Positions 25,634-35,045 of a stretch of DNA of 41,307 bases are shown in pieces (position 1 is the first letter of the stretch; each line of letters opens with the position of its first letter). Below the pieces are notes generated by a model. That model saw only the letters and a list, made by a program, of their open reading frames with translations. It made no database searches and had not been told where the DNA came from. Origin of the DNA: Gemmatimonadota bacterium (GTDB lineage Bacteria; Gemmatimonadota; Gemmatimonadetes; Longimicrobiales; Gaopeijiaceae); contig PWZC01000297.1 in NCBI GenBank assembly GCA_003567615.1, positions 1-41,307 of the forward strand, written 5' to 3'. Both the position numbers and the translations under genes were made by a program.

Positions 25634-25667
25634 GGCCCGGGGCCTCGTGGGCCTTCCGCACCAGGCC

Positions 25668-26585
25668 TCAGTCCGGGCTTCGGGTGGATGCCGGATCCAG
25701 TCCCCCTGCCGCCGGGCGAGCCCGTTCCCACGCGTCGATCCCGTCCCGGATCGGTCGGAAGGCGAACTCCGACAGGAGGCTACGAAGGTGGCCTTCCATC
25801 CGGTCGAGCCCCCGATAGTGGCGAAGGCGGGTGAGGTACCCGAGCCCTTTCACCCGGGGCTGTCCCGGATCCAATTCCCATGGGTGGAGGTACAGCGTCG
25901 CCGGCTGCCCCACCGCCTCGAGATCGGCCACCGCCTGACGCGTCAGCAAGAGCGGAAGCTGGCGCAGGCCTCCACCGCCTCCTGCCGGGAGGTTCATGCC
26001 CAGGAAACGGAGCGTGGCCGGAGGCACCTCCACCAGGGGACCCGCCGGCCGGATCAGGGCATCCAGGTGGCGAGGACCCGCTGGATAGCCGTAGCCGGGC
26101 CGGCGCACCGGGTAGAGGGAGGAGTCGTAGCGGTACCCTTCCTCCACCAGGATGTCCAGCGCCCACTCACGCCCCGGGACGATGGAAAAGCTGGGAGCCC
26201 GGAAGCCCAGCACCGCTTCGCCGGCAAGATCTTCCAGGAGGGCCCTGCTCTCCCGCACCTGGAGCCGGAACGCGGAAGGGTCCAGGTGGGTCACGCGGCG
26301 ATGGTCCCATCCGTGGGAAGCCACCTCGTGCCCCTCTCGTGCCAGGCGCCGTACCAGGGACGGATGGTCCCGGGCCACGATCCCCAGGACGAAGAAGGTC
26401 ACCTTGACCCCGAAGTCATCGAAAAGCCCGAAGAGGACGTCCATCTCCGCCTCCAGGCGGCTCTCCATGGAGGGCCAGCGGGACCGGGGAACGTACGGTT
26501 CCATGGCCGAAACATGGAAGTATTCTTCCACATCCACCGTAAGATGGTGATGCACCCGAGTCGGCGAAGAGGACCTGGAATTCAC
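25668..26585 (-). CDS. DVEEYFHV-type polysaccharide deacetylase, exosortase-locus associated
   Basis: A 305-residue protein starting with GTG at 26585, preceded by AGGAG with six bases between. HHLTVDVEEYFHVSAM holds the acidic catalytic and metal residues in the form typical of the TIGR03006 (XrtA/PEP-CTERM-associated) family. EVASHGWDHRRVTHL carries the His pair, FRAPSFSIVP the Arg-containing motif 3, and YLHPWELDPGQPR is the usual C-terminal block. These enzymes are thought to remove acetyl groups from exopolysaccharide sugars. No signal peptide is visible. Together with the FemAB-like and Stp1-like genes it marks this as an exosortase-type polysaccharide locus. It ends 34 bases from the convergent methyltransferase-like gene and diverges from the VanZ-like gene. 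Confidence 0.93.
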   Translation of the reverse strand: MNSRSSSPTRVHHHLTVDVEEYFHVSAMEPYVPRSRWPSMESRLEAEMDVLFGLFDDFGVKVTFFVLGIVARDHPSLVRRLAREGHEVASHGWDHRRVTHLDPSAFRLQVRESRALLEDLAGEAVLGFRAPSFSIVPGREWALDILVEEGYRYDSSLYPVRRPGYGYPAGPRHLDALIRPAGPLVEVPPATLRFLGMNLPAGGGGGLRQLPLLLTRQAVADLEAVGQPATLYLHPWELDPGQPRVKGLGYLTRLRHYRGLDRMEGHLRSLLSEFAFRPIRDGIDAWERARPAAGGLDPASTRSPD

Positions 26586-26704
26586 GCACGGCTCCTGGAG
26601 CAGGGGGGTCCGGTGGGGAGTCTGTGGGTCAGGTGGGTGCGGCGGGGTCCGACCCGGAGGAGTCAGGTAGCAAGGCCCATGCCCCGTGCCAAAGGAGCCT
26701 CCTG

Positions 26705-28042
26705 ATGGCCCGGGTGCTGGCCCGGGGAAACCCGGAAACCTGGATCGGATGGTTCCTCGTCATCCCCTCTGCAGCCTTCATCGTCCTGGCCACCCTCACC
26801 CCAGCAGGCCAGTCACACGTCGTGACACAGGACGTGTTCTGCCTGATCTGCGGCGAAGCGGGGATAGCGAACATCCTGCGCAACATCCTCCTCTTCGTCC
26901 CGCTGGGTATGGGACTCGGACTTCTCGTCCGCTCCCCGCTCCTGGCCTGGATCCCTGCCCTCACCCTCACCGTGGGCATCGAGGTCACCCAGCTCTGGAT
27001 TCCGGGGCGGAACCCGCTTGTGGCGGATGTGGCGGCAAACGCTGCCGGGGGCGCCTTGGGTATCGCCTTCGTCCGCACCTTCCGGCGATCGGTCAGGAGG
27101 TCCCGTCCGTCGTTGGCGGCGGCGGCATGGATGACCCTTCCCTTTCTCGTCTTCATCCTCTCCGGGTGGGCATTTCAGCTCACACCTCCTGAACCACCCC
27201 ATTTCCTGCAGCTTCAACCCGATCTTCGCCACCTGGCCCTGTACGAAGGCAGGGTCTCGCAGGCCGTGCTGGGCGAGCGCAGGATCCGACCCGAGCGGGT
27301 TGCGGATCCCGAGTTCCTGGAAGATCAACTCTTTCGAGGCGACACGCTCCGAATCGAGGTGGAAGTGGCGCCGCGGCGATGGCGAACCGCCTCGCTAGTG
27401 AGCGTGTACACGGCCGAGCGGAAAGAGGTCTTCCTTCTCGGCTTGGCCGGTGACGACGTGGTCCTTCGGCTTCCCTACCGGGCTACCCGCCTGCGCCTCA
27501 CCAGACCGGACCTCCGCCTCACCGACGCGTTGACGGAGCTGGCACTCGGAAGCCAAGCCGAGATCCGGTACCGGGCGGCACCGGAGGGACTGGTGTCCGG
27601 GGGGGCCTGCCTTCACATCCAGGGAACGGTCCCGGGAGATGCCGGGGAAATGGAATCCAGACAATATGCCGAGTGCGGAATCGGACCCACCCTCGGACAC
27701 GGGTGGGGGCTCCTCTATTCCATCGACGGCCTTCCACCGGCCGTCCAGAACGGCGTGCACCTGGCCTGGCTGCTCCTCCTCACCGTTCCGGCCGGCCTCA
27801 TGGCTTCCCGCACCGGGACCGCGCTGGTCCTGGCGGTGGGCGCCGCCGCTACGGCCTGGGCCTCCCCCGTGCTCCTGGACTCGTTGGCCACCACGCCTCC
27901 CATGCAGGTCATGATGACGGTCTCGGGCGTCATCCTGGGGCACTTCCTGCGCCGGGGTTGGGTCGTTCTCGTTCCGCCGCACGGAGCCCCCGTGGGCTTG
28001 CGTCCCGTGCGTCGCAGCGCGGGCTCGCTTCCGTTGCGGTAG
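26705..28042 (+). CDS. VanZ-like membrane protein with inserted soluble domain
   Basis: A 445-residue protein with AAAGGAG at 26691-26697, seven bases before the ATG at 26705, which is a strong start. The N-terminal 160 residues are VanZ-like: WFLVIPSAAFIVLATLTPAG, NILRNILLFVPLGMGLGLL and VEVTQLWIPGRNPLVADVAAN are read as membrane segments with the usual NxxLFxPLG and QxxxPGR marks (here GIEVTQLWIPGR). About residues 185-330 form a charged soluble region (LRIEVEVAPRRWRTASLVSV, HIQGTVPG) not found in plain VanZ proteins and resembling a beta-sandwich. Three or so more hydrophobic segments end the protein. VanZ-type proteins occur with XrtA and polysaccharide genes; a role in lipid or glycan handling at the inner membrane is inferred. 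It is the last gene of the polysaccharide block. Confidence 0.85.
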   Translation: MARVLARGNPETWIGWFLVIPSAAFIVLATLTPAGQSHVVTQDVFCLICGEAGIANILRNILLFVPLGMGLGLLVRSPLLAWIPALTLTVGIEVTQLWIPGRNPLVADVAANAAGGALGIAFVRTFRRSVRRSRPSLAAAAWMTLPFLVFILSGWAFQLTPPEPPHFLQLQPDLRHLALYEGRVSQAVLGERRIRPERVADPEFLEDQLFRGDTLRIEVEVAPRRWRTASLVSVYTAERKEVFLLGLAGDDVVLRLPYRATRLRLTRPDLRLTDALTELALGSQAEIRYRAAPEGLVSGGACLHIQGTVPGDAGEMESRQYAECGIGPTLGHGWGLLYSIDGLPPAVQNGVHLAWLLLLTVPAGLMASRTGTALVLAVGAAATAWASPVLLDSLATTPPMQVMMTVSGVILGHFLRRGWVVLVPPHGAPVGLRPVRRSAGSLPLR

Positions 28043-28196
28043 CACCACACGGGTCCTCCCAGCGGCTCCGAGGTGGGCGGACCCCTGACCCTCTCGGGCG
28101 GTTCTGCCGCCGCGCCCCTCACGTTCCGGCACGCAACGTGCGACACTGAAGGCTGTTGATCGTGTTCCCACTCCCAAGACCGAGGCTCCTGCTCCC

Positions 28197-31100
28197 GTGA
28201 CGAAGCGTGCGCCCTCCCGTCGTCCCCAGAATCTCCGACCCGTCCGGCCCCTGCGGCCAACCCCTCGATTCCGCCTCTGGAGGGGCCGCCCTCCAAGAGA
28301 GGTATCGGCGGGGCTTCTCCGGCTCGCGCTCATCCTTGGCGGGATGGGATTCTCTCTCCCCCTACAGGCCCAGACCGCCACCACCGGGGCGCTGTCCGGA
28401 CTGGTCACAGGGACGGACGGGGTGGCCCTGGAAGGTGTCGAGGTAGCCCTCATTCGGGTGGGAGAGGAAGAGGAGCGGGTGATCAGCGCCTCCCGGGACG
28501 GCCGCTTTCGCGCCGGTTTCCTTCCTCCCGGTGGGTACCTGGTGGTGGTGGAGCGGTTTGGCTTCGTGCCTGTGCGCGTCTCGGGGGTCCCGATCCGCTC
28601 CGGCTCCGAGGCCGTACTGCAGATCCAACTCCGCGAAGCGGCGCCCCCCGTCACCGAGACGGATCGGTTCACCTTCACCCAGGTGGGTTCGGAGCGGAGC
28701 CGGGGTGCCGGCGCCCTGACGCGCGACGAGGTTCTCGGGATACCCACAGCCGGCGTCGGCCTCACCGACGTCCTGGATCGCTGGTCCCGGGTGGCGCCGT
28801 GGTCACCGGCCGGCCCCGTGGTCGCTGGACTCCCCGGCCATCTGCTTTCCGTATCGGTGGACGGACTGCCCTTCGAACCCGTCTCCCACCCCCGCCTCGG
28901 GCCCGGCCTCTTCCACCTCGGCTCCCTCTCGCCCCTCTTCATGGCTGACCTGGAGTTGGTAGGCCAGGACGTGGATGTGGAAGGGGGTGGCGGCAGCGGC
29001 GCCCGCCTCCGGGGTTCGAGCCTCCGAGGAGGGAACCAGCTGGAGATGGAGGTCCGCACGGGCCTGGGTGCAGGTCCGCTGGGAGCGGAGGATCGCCAGG
29101 GCGGAACACCTCCTTCCACCACCCTTCCCACGGGGTCCGTGCTTATACGGGGAGCCGTCGTCCCGGACACGCTGCAGTTTGCTGCCGGGGTTCATGTGCG
29201 CGAAGCAGCCCGACTCCGAACCCCCCTCGCCGCATCGGGAGCCGAAGCCCGGGACCTGTTCCTGGACCGGGTCGGCGATCCGGAACGCCCGGACGAGCGC
29301 AGGATCGGCCCCACCCGGGTTGATACGTGGCGGGCGGTTTCCGGCTTTGGACGCCTGGATTGGCGATTCGGGGGAAGCAACACCCTGACCCTTCGGACCC
29401 ACGTCGGAGCCATCCGGGACGGGGCCTCCGAGGGGCGTCCTCTCCCTTCGCTGGTGCCACAGGAGGGAGTTGAGGTGACCGACCTCATTCTGGCCGCGGC
29501 CTACGTGGCCCAGACGGGGGAGCGGTCCGCCGTTGAGTTCCGCGCCGGGTACGAGGCCAGCGAACGGGTGTTCGGCGGGCAGGAGTCCTCCCTGGAATTG
29601 GAGGACAGGGTGTGGATCCACGAGGGAGGGATCGTGGCTGGCTCCGATCCGGCGATCCCGGGCCGATTCCGGCAGACCGCCTTCAGGGTTCAACCCCTGA
29701 TCCACTTCAGTGCGGGCCAGGGCCGACACCATTTCAAGGTGGGCGGCGAATTCGCGGCCCGGCAGGTGGAAGAAGACCGGGCCGTGGACGGGCGACCGCT
29801 CGCAGGGTACGCCAGCGTCGCCGCCTTCTCCCGGGGAGAGGGCATACGGCTGCGCACCGAGGGTCCCCGCCGCTCCGTTTCCTTCAGCCGCCCCATGATG
29901 GGGCTCTTCTTCCAGGATCGCTGGAGTGTCACGGAGGATGTCACCGTAACCGCCGGCCTCCGGGGAGATTGGGAATCCCTTCCCCTGGACGACATCCTTC
30001 CCAATGAGGCATGGACCACCCTCACGGGCATCCCCCGGGATCGTCCGGATAGCGACCTGCAGGGTCGTGTCTCCCCCCGGATCGAGGTGGAGTGGAGCCC
30101 CGGTGCCGGCCCGGGGTGGCGGGTGCACGGCGCGGCGGGTATCACGCACGGTCAGGTCCATCCCGGACTCGTGGCCGAGCTCCTGGCTGACTCGGGTGCG
30201 GTGCAGGTGACCCGGAGTCTGGAGGGCGAGGCAGCCACGGAGGTATTCGACACGGACGACGCCTCGGCCCGCGGGCGGACCTTCGCCATACTGGGTCCAC
30301 GCTTCAACGCGCCGCGCACGCAGGCCCTGGAGCTGGAGGTATCCCGGGCGCTGGGGATCGGCACCTGGTTGGGGGCCTCCGTCGGGCTTCGGCGCACCGA
30401 TTTCCTCCCTCGGCGGCGGGACCTGAACCGGACTCCGGCCCCCTTTGCCCGGGATCAGTTCGGAAGAGAGCTGTTCGGTGAGATCGTACAGAGCGGCGAG
30501 ACCGTCGCCATCAGACCCCACTCCGACCGGTGGTTCCAGGAGTTCGACGCGGTGTGGGCGCTTGAATCAGATGGGCACGCCACCTGGTTGGGCACGACGC
30601 TGAGCCTCGGCCACGATGGCGGCGGACCCCTTCGCTTCCACGCCTCCTATACGTTCTCCGAGACCCGCGACAATCTCCCGGCGGGCCTCTCGGGCTGGCC
30701 CGAGGCCGTGGCGGGGCGGCCGGGCGCCCTCGGGAGGAGTGCCGAGTCGGACTGGACGGAAGGTCGCTCGGATTGGGATGTCCCCCATCGCCTGGCGGCA
30801 TGGGGGAGTGTCCAGGTGCTGGAGAGCCCGGGACTGCGTGTCGGTGTCGGATACGGCCTGCAGTCGGGCCTACCATTCACCCCCACTGTCCGGGACTTCC
30901 TGACGCCGGAGAATCCGCTGGGCCCGGGGGCGCTGGCAGGGGTTTCGACCCGGCCGCTGGACATTCCGTCCAACGTCACCGGCCTTGACGCGGTCGCATC
31001 TCGGTGGGCTTGCGTTGGACCGGGAGCGGCTGCCGAGCGCAACACCTGCCGCACCGATCCCATCCACGACCTTTCGCTGAGGGTCGAAGCGCAACTCCTG

Positions 31101-31331
31101 GGAGGAGCCGGATGGGCTCTCTCCGTTCAGGCTGACGCCCTGAACCTTCTGGACCAGGGTCCCGTCCTCCCCGATCCGGCCCTCTTCATCGTGGATGGAG
31201 ACGGACCACTGGGAGACCCCGTGAACGGCCGTCTGGACCTCCCGGTCCGGGTCAACCCGAACTTCGGAGAGCCGCTAGTGCGGCTATCTCCCGGTCGGCT
31301 GATGCGCATCGGCCTAGAGCTGAGGTACTGA
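28197..31331 (+). CDS. TonB-receptor-like outer membrane protein with N-terminal carboxypeptidase-regulatory-like domain
   Basis: A 1044-residue protein from a GTG at 28197. The N-terminus is long and basic and ends in LRLALILGGMGFSLPLQAQ, a signal peptide with probable cleavage after AQ. Residues about 65-150 form a CarboxypepD_reg-like fold (GALSGLVTGTDGVALEGVEV, DGRFRAGFLPPGGYLVVVERFGF). A plug-like region with LSVSVDGLPFEPVSH follows, then a very long beta-rich region with many FGRLDWRFG and GLFFQDRWSVTEDVTVTAGL type strands, and a final Arg-Tyr end (IGLELRY), typical of barrels with an aromatic C-terminus. It probably imports or secretes a large ligand. The next gene starts only two bases after its stop, so the two are one operon. 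Substrate unknown. Confidence 0.87.
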   Translation: MTKRAPSRRPQNLRPVRPLRPTPRFRLWRGRPPREVSAGLLRLALILGGMGFSLPLQAQTATTGALSGLVTGTDGVALEGVEVALIRVGEEEERVISASRDGRFRAGFLPPGGYLVVVERFGFVPVRVSGVPIRSGSEAVLQIQLREAAPPVTETDRFTFTQVGSERSRGAGALTRDEVLGIPTAGVGLTDVLDRWSRVAPWSPAGPVVAGLPGHLLSVSVDGLPFEPVSHPRLGPGLFHLGSLSPLFMADLELVGQDVDVEGGGGSGARLRGSSLRGGNQLEMEVRTGLGAGPLGAEDRQGGTPPSTTLPTGSVLIRGAVVPDTLQFAAGVHVREAARLRTPLAASGAEARDLFLDRVGDPERPDERRIGPTRVDTWRAVSGFGRLDWRFGGSNTLTLRTHVGAIRDGASEGRPLPSLVPQEGVEVTDLILAAAYVAQTGERSAVEFRAGYEASERVFGGQESSLELEDRVWIHEGGIVAGSDPAIPGRFRQTAFRVQPLIHFSAGQGRHHFKVGGEFAARQVEEDRAVDGRPLAGYASVAAFSRGEGIRLRTEGPRRSVSFSRPMMGLFFQDRWSVTEDVTVTAGLRGDWESLPLDDILPNEAWTTLTGIPRDRPDSDLQGRVSPRIEVEWSPGAGPGWRVHGAAGITHGQVHPGLVAELLADSGAVQVTRSLEGEAATEVFDTDDASARGRTFAILGPRFNAPRTQALELEVSRALGIGTWLGASVGLRRTDFLPRRRDLNRTPAPFARDQFGRELFGEIVQSGETVAIRPHSDRWFQEFDAVWALESDGHATWLGTTLSLGHDGGGPLRFHASYTFSETRDNLPAGLSGWPEAVAGRPGALGRSAESDWTEGRSDWDVPHRLAAWGSVQVLESPGLRVGVGYGLQSGLPFTPTVRDFLTPENPLGPGALAGVSTRPLDIPSNVTGLDAVASRWACVGPGAAAERNTCRTDPIHDLSLRVEAQLLGGAGWALSVQADALNLLDQGPVLPDPALFIVDGDGPLGDPVNGRLDLPVRVNPNFGEPLVRLSPGRLMRIGLELRY

Positions 31332-31333
31332 CC

Positions 31334-33328
31334 ATGTCTTCACCCATCTTCCGCTTTCCCCGCCATCTCCTTTCCCGGCGGTTCGCCGGGACGGGGCGCC
31401 TCGCCATTCCGGCGCTATCCCTCCTGCTCCTGGCCATACTGTCCGCCGGCTGCGAAGGTGCTGACGATGGCTTTCTTCTCTCCGTCGAGGGACGAGCGAG
31501 CGTAGAAGGCGTCGCATTTCTCGACCTGAATCGCGACGGGGTTCGAGGAGCCGGAGAAACCCCACTCGCCGGGCTGCGGATCGCCGTCGTGCAGACGGGG
31601 AGCCGGGACACCCTGGCCCTGGTCACCTCCATGGAGCAGGGAGGCTTCCTGGCCCGCGATCTCCCCGCAGGCACCTATCAGATCGCCGTTCCCGAAGGCG
31701 GGGTGCTGGGTGATTCCCTCCAGGTGACGGGCATCGCCCCTGAGAGGGTCCAGTTGCCGGTTGGAGGAACGGCTCAGGTGGATGTGGGCGTGAGCTTTCC
31801 CGTCCGGACCATCCGCGAAACGCTCCGGGCCCCCATGGGAACGCGGAGTTATGTGGAAGGCACCGTGCTGAACCAACGAGGGTCGCTCCCCGACAACAGG
31901 GTGCACGTCTGGGACGGCGATCGGGCTATCCGGGTCCTGGACGTGGGCACCTTCCCCCACGCACCGGGTGACACCGTGCGCATCCTGGGGCGGGTCGGGC
32001 TGGAGGAAGACCGGGTGGTGCTGACCTCGGGACAGGGCTTCCGGGTGGGAGGGTCGGAGACTGCTCCGTCTCCATTGATCGTGACCTCCCAGGAGGCTCG
32101 AGCGGCCCGGGGCGGTGGATTGGATGCGGCGCTGGTGCGGGTGGAGAACGCCTCGGTAACCGATGTCCGAACGGCCGACGGAACCATCGTGGCCACGGCT
32201 GATGACGGCTCCGGCGGCGTCCAGATCCGCATTCCCCAGGGCCACCTGACGGGAGCGGGGCTTTCGGTACTGGAAGTGGGTGCCACCCTCTCGGTCAACG
32301 GGTTCCTCGAACCCCGGGCGGGGGCTCCAGGAAGCTGGGAACTCCGCACCCGGTCCGGCGCGGACCTCGAGGTGGTGGCCCAGGGAATCATCGAGGGATT
32401 CACCTTCTTCGACCGGAACGGGAGCGGTCAGGTGGATGCAGGCGACACCGCCCTCCCGAACGTCCGCGTTCGCATCTTCAGGACCGGGGATGATACGGCA
32501 CCGGTGGCCGTGGTCCAGAGCGGAAACGACGGCCGCTTCCGCACCGGAACCCTGGACGTGAGAAGCTACCGGCTGGAAGTGGAGGCTGCTTCCCTCCCCG
32601 ACTCCCTTGTGGTCCGGCAGATCACACCGTCACCTGTCACCGTGTCCACGGGTGGGGTCACCCAGGTGGAGATCGCCGTGAGTCACCCCCGGGTAACATC
32701 CGCGGAAGCCCGGACCCTACCGGACGGAACTACCGTATTCCTTCATGGGATCGCCCTCAATGGCCGTGCGACGTTGGGAGACCAGACGGTCCACCTGCGC
32801 GACCCGGCTGGGGCTTTGCGAACGCTCGGACTGAACCAGACGGTCCTGCCCGGCGACCGGGTGCGGATGCGGGGTCGGGTCGCTACGGTGTCCGGACAGC
32901 GGGTGCTGGTGGATGTCACTCCCTTCGTGGAGAGCGAGGGAGGGGTTCCGGCGCCCGTCATCGTCACGACGGCCCAGGCTGCCACCGCAGGAGGAGGACC
33001 ACTGGATGCGGATCTGGTGCGGATGCGCGAAGTGGTTATCCAGTCGGCGGGTCGGGTCGATGAGAACGTAGCGGGCCGCTGGCTCCTGGTGGTCTCCGAC
33101 GGGACCGGTTCCGTGGAAGTGGAGGTCCGCCTGAACGCCGTGGGGATCCCGATGGAACAGGCCGCAGAAATCCTGGCGGTGGGCCAGCGACTCAATCTGA
33201 ACGGACTTCTCATCCCGTTCCTGGCCCCGCCGGAAGATGAGGACGACGAGGTGGACGAGACGGGCCCGACAGCGGGCTGGCGGGTGCACCCCAGGATTCC
33301 CGCCGATCTCGTTCTCCTGGACAGATAG
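31334..33328 (+). CDS. Lipoprotein with two SdrD-type repeats and two OB-fold-like repeats
   Basis: A 664-residue lipoprotein. The signal sequence ends in the lipobox ILSAGC (Cys40). Then two matching halves follow. Each starts with an SdrD/CNA-B-like domain (VEGVAFLDLNRDGVRGAGE in the first half, IEGFTFFDRNGSGQVDAGD in the second), both with a DxNxDG or DxNGSG calcium-type loop and the pattern GFFxxxDLPAGxY. Each continues with an OB-fold-like module (GTVLNQRGSLPDNRVHVWDG; GIALNGRATLGDQTVHLRDP). It begins two bases after the stop of the barrel protein, so it is probably its surface partner, as SusD-like proteins are for SusC, although the fold is different. The acidic tail (PPEDEDDEVDETGP) is odd. 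It is not known which ligand is bound. Confidence 0.87.
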   Translation: MSSPIFRFPRHLLSRRFAGTGRLAIPALSLLLLAILSAGCEGADDGFLLSVEGRASVEGVAFLDLNRDGVRGAGETPLAGLRIAVVQTGSRDTLALVTSMEQGGFLARDLPAGTYQIAVPEGGVLGDSLQVTGIAPERVQLPVGGTAQVDVGVSFPVRTIRETLRAPMGTRSYVEGTVLNQRGSLPDNRVHVWDGDRAIRVLDVGTFPHAPGDTVRILGRVGLEEDRVVLTSGQGFRVGGSETAPSPLIVTSQEARAARGGGLDAALVRVENASVTDVRTADGTIVATADDGSGGVQIRIPQGHLTGAGLSVLEVGATLSVNGFLEPRAGAPGSWELRTRSGADLEVVAQGIIEGFTFFDRNGSGQVDAGDTALPNVRVRIFRTGDDTAPVAVVQSGNDGRFRTGTLDVRSYRLEVEAASLPDSLVVRQITPSPVTVSTGGVTQVEIAVSHPRVTSAEARTLPDGTTVFLHGIALNGRATLGDQTVHLRDPAGALRTLGLNQTVLPGDRVRMRGRVATVSGQRVLVDVTPFVESEGGVPAPVIVTTAQAATAGGGPLDADLVRMREVVIQSAGRVDENVAGRWLLVVSDGTGSVEVEVRLNAVGIPMEQAAEILAVGQRLNLNGLLIPFLAPPEDEDDEVDETGPTAGWRVHPRIPADLVLLDR

Positions 33329-33478
33329 ATCGAAATCGTGCAAGCCACCCCGAACTCTGAACCACGAGAAAGGAACTGCCAAGCCTGATGCGCCGGATAG
33401 TCGACCTCCACCCATGCCCCCTGGGCGGGCTCTGTCTTGCTTCGCCCCGCTCAACTGTCGGGGATAGGGAGGTGTATT

Positions 33479-35026
33479 GTGGCTGACTCCGAGGTACTCA
33501 TTCTCGTGCTCGTCGCCGTGGCAATCGGGCTTGCCGTCGCGGCATGGTATGGGCGGCAGCGGCGTCGGCAGCGACGGCAGGACATGGAACCTCCCCTTCT
33601 GGTCTTTCCACTTTCCGGATCCAGCCATCGAGACCCGGAAGCACGGGAAGAGCGGCGGCGTCGAGCGGACCGGCTCCACGAAGCTCAACAGGATCGGAGC
33701 GGAGCAGAAGATTCCGCTGGGCCCGCTAAGGTCTTCGCCGGATCGCCGGCGGCTGTAGGGGCTGAACCGCCCTGGTCGACCGCGGCCCGAGGGACCTCGG
33801 ATACCGTCTCACCGGGCGCCCCCCCGGAGGCGAGAGAGGACACTCCTCGTCCCACGCCCCGGGTAATGGTGGCCGGAGGTCCCATGGAGGGAACCCTCCA
33901 ACTTCTTCCCGGTCGCTTGGAGCTTCTGGCTGGAGGGTCGGATTCCCTGGCCCGGGAGGTCCGGTTCGTCCGGGTTCCCGGTCGGGATCCCGAGGTGACT
34001 TTTGGTCGGGACGAAGGAAAACCGTTCGTTCACATCCGGCTCGACCTGCCCACCGTGAGTCGGAAACAGGCCCGGCTGCGGTTCAGGGAGGGGCGCTGGA
34101 CCCTCTTCAACGAGTCCGGGACCAACCCGACCCTGGTGGAGGGGAAACCCGTGCCCGCCGACGGAAAGGGTCGGGTTCTTGCCGACGGGGATCGGGTGGA
34201 TATGGGGACGGTGGTCTACCGTTTCCACCAGCCCGGGGCCACCGGAGCGGTGACGATCGCCGAGGACGGCCTGGCTGAGCGCAGTTCGTGGTTCAGCGAC
34301 CAGGGGCGCCGGGCCACGAATCAGGATGCCGTGGCGGTCCGGACCCTTCCCGATGGCCGCGAGCTTGCCGTAATCTGTGACGGCATCGGCTCCCATTCCC
34401 AGGGCCGCACTGCCAGCCACCTCGCGCTGGACGTTCTCCTGAAGACGTTGGAGGAAGGCGCCGGCCTCGAGGCGGGCGTATTGACAGCGCACCGGGCGAT
34501 TCGGACAAGGATCGAGGACGAGCCCGATCTCAAGGGAGTCGGCACTACCCTGGTGGCGGTTCTCCGGGACGGGGACGGCTATGAGCTGGCCAACGTGGGA
34601 GACAGCCGCGCCTATCGACTGGACCCGGAGGGGATGACCCGCCTGACCCGAGACCACTCCTTCGCCGCCGAGGTCCGCCAGGACGGGCACATGTCAGAGG
34701 AGGAACTGGCCCGCTCTCCCTGGCGCAATGCCATCACCCGACACCTGGGTGAGGAGGGCGAGGTGGAGGTGGACCTCTTCGGTCAGTTCCGGGCGATGGA
34801 CCCTCACCTTCTCCTCCTCTGCTCGGACGGACTCCACGGAGTACTGGATGATGATGCCATCGCCACCGTGACCCGGCAGTCCGTCACGGCCGCAGGTGGC
34901 GTCCGGGGTGTGGCTCGAGCGCTGGGAGAAGAGGCACTCCGCCGCGGCGGCGACGACAACGTCTCGGTCATCGCCCTGACCTTCAAGCCTTGGAGCAACG
35001 GCGAACAGGAGGGGGGGGACGGATGA
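33479..35026 (+). CDS. Membrane-anchored FHA domain and PP2C protein phosphatase
   Basis: A 515-residue protein starting with GTG at 33479, preceded by AGGGAGGTG at 33466-33474. One N-terminal membrane helix (VLILVLVAVAIGLAVAAW) is followed by about 120 disordered residues. An FHA domain comes next (VTFGRDEGKPFVHI, TVSRKQARLRF, LFNESGTNPTLV), which binds phosphothreonine. A PP2C domain follows, with NQDAVAVRTL, VICDGIGSHSQGRTAS, LANVGDSRAYRL and GGDDNVSVI. The usual DGMGGH is DGIGSH. It would remove phosphate from Ser/Thr of targets of the kinase encoded 20 bases downstream, so the two genes make a reversible phosphorylation pair. The membrane helix places the domains in the cytoplasm next to the kinase. 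Confidence 0.93.
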   Translation: MADSEVLILVLVAVAIGLAVAAWYGRQRRRQRRQDMEPPLLVFPLSGSSHRDPEAREERRRRADRLHEAQQDRSGAEDSAGPAKVFAGSPAAVGAEPPWSTAARGTSDTVSPGAPPEAREDTPRPTPRVMVAGGPMEGTLQLLPGRLELLAGGSDSLAREVRFVRVPGRDPEVTFGRDEGKPFVHIRLDLPTVSRKQARLRFREGRWTLFNESGTNPTLVEGKPVPADGKGRVLADGDRVDMGTVVYRFHQPGATGAVTIAEDGLAERSSWFSDQGRRATNQDAVAVRTLPDGRELAVICDGIGSHSQGRTASHLALDVLLKTLEEGAGLEAGVLTAHRAIRTRIEDEPDLKGVGTTLVAVLRDGDGYELANVGDSRAYRLDPEGMTRLTRDHSFAAEVRQDGHMSEEELARSPWRNAITRHLGEEGEVEVDLFGQFRAMDPHLLLLCSDGLHGVLDDDAIATVTRQSVTAAGGVRGVARALGEEALRRGGDDNVSVIALTFKPWSNGEQEGGDG

Positions 35027-35045
35027 GTCGGTGGAGGGTGGGCCC

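Noticed and set aside
28120..28140. Small inverted repeat CACGTT/AACGTG upstream of the barrel gene
   Set aside because: Only six base pairs with a nine-base loop and no further support; likely chance.
27395..29170. Open frame of 591 codons on the minus strand
   Set aside because: Antisense to the VanZ-like and barrel genes; low-complexity Arg/Ser/Pro translation with no family features.
28803..30521. Open frame of 572 codons on the minus strand
   Set aside because: Antisense shadow of the barrel gene, typical of high-GC DNA.
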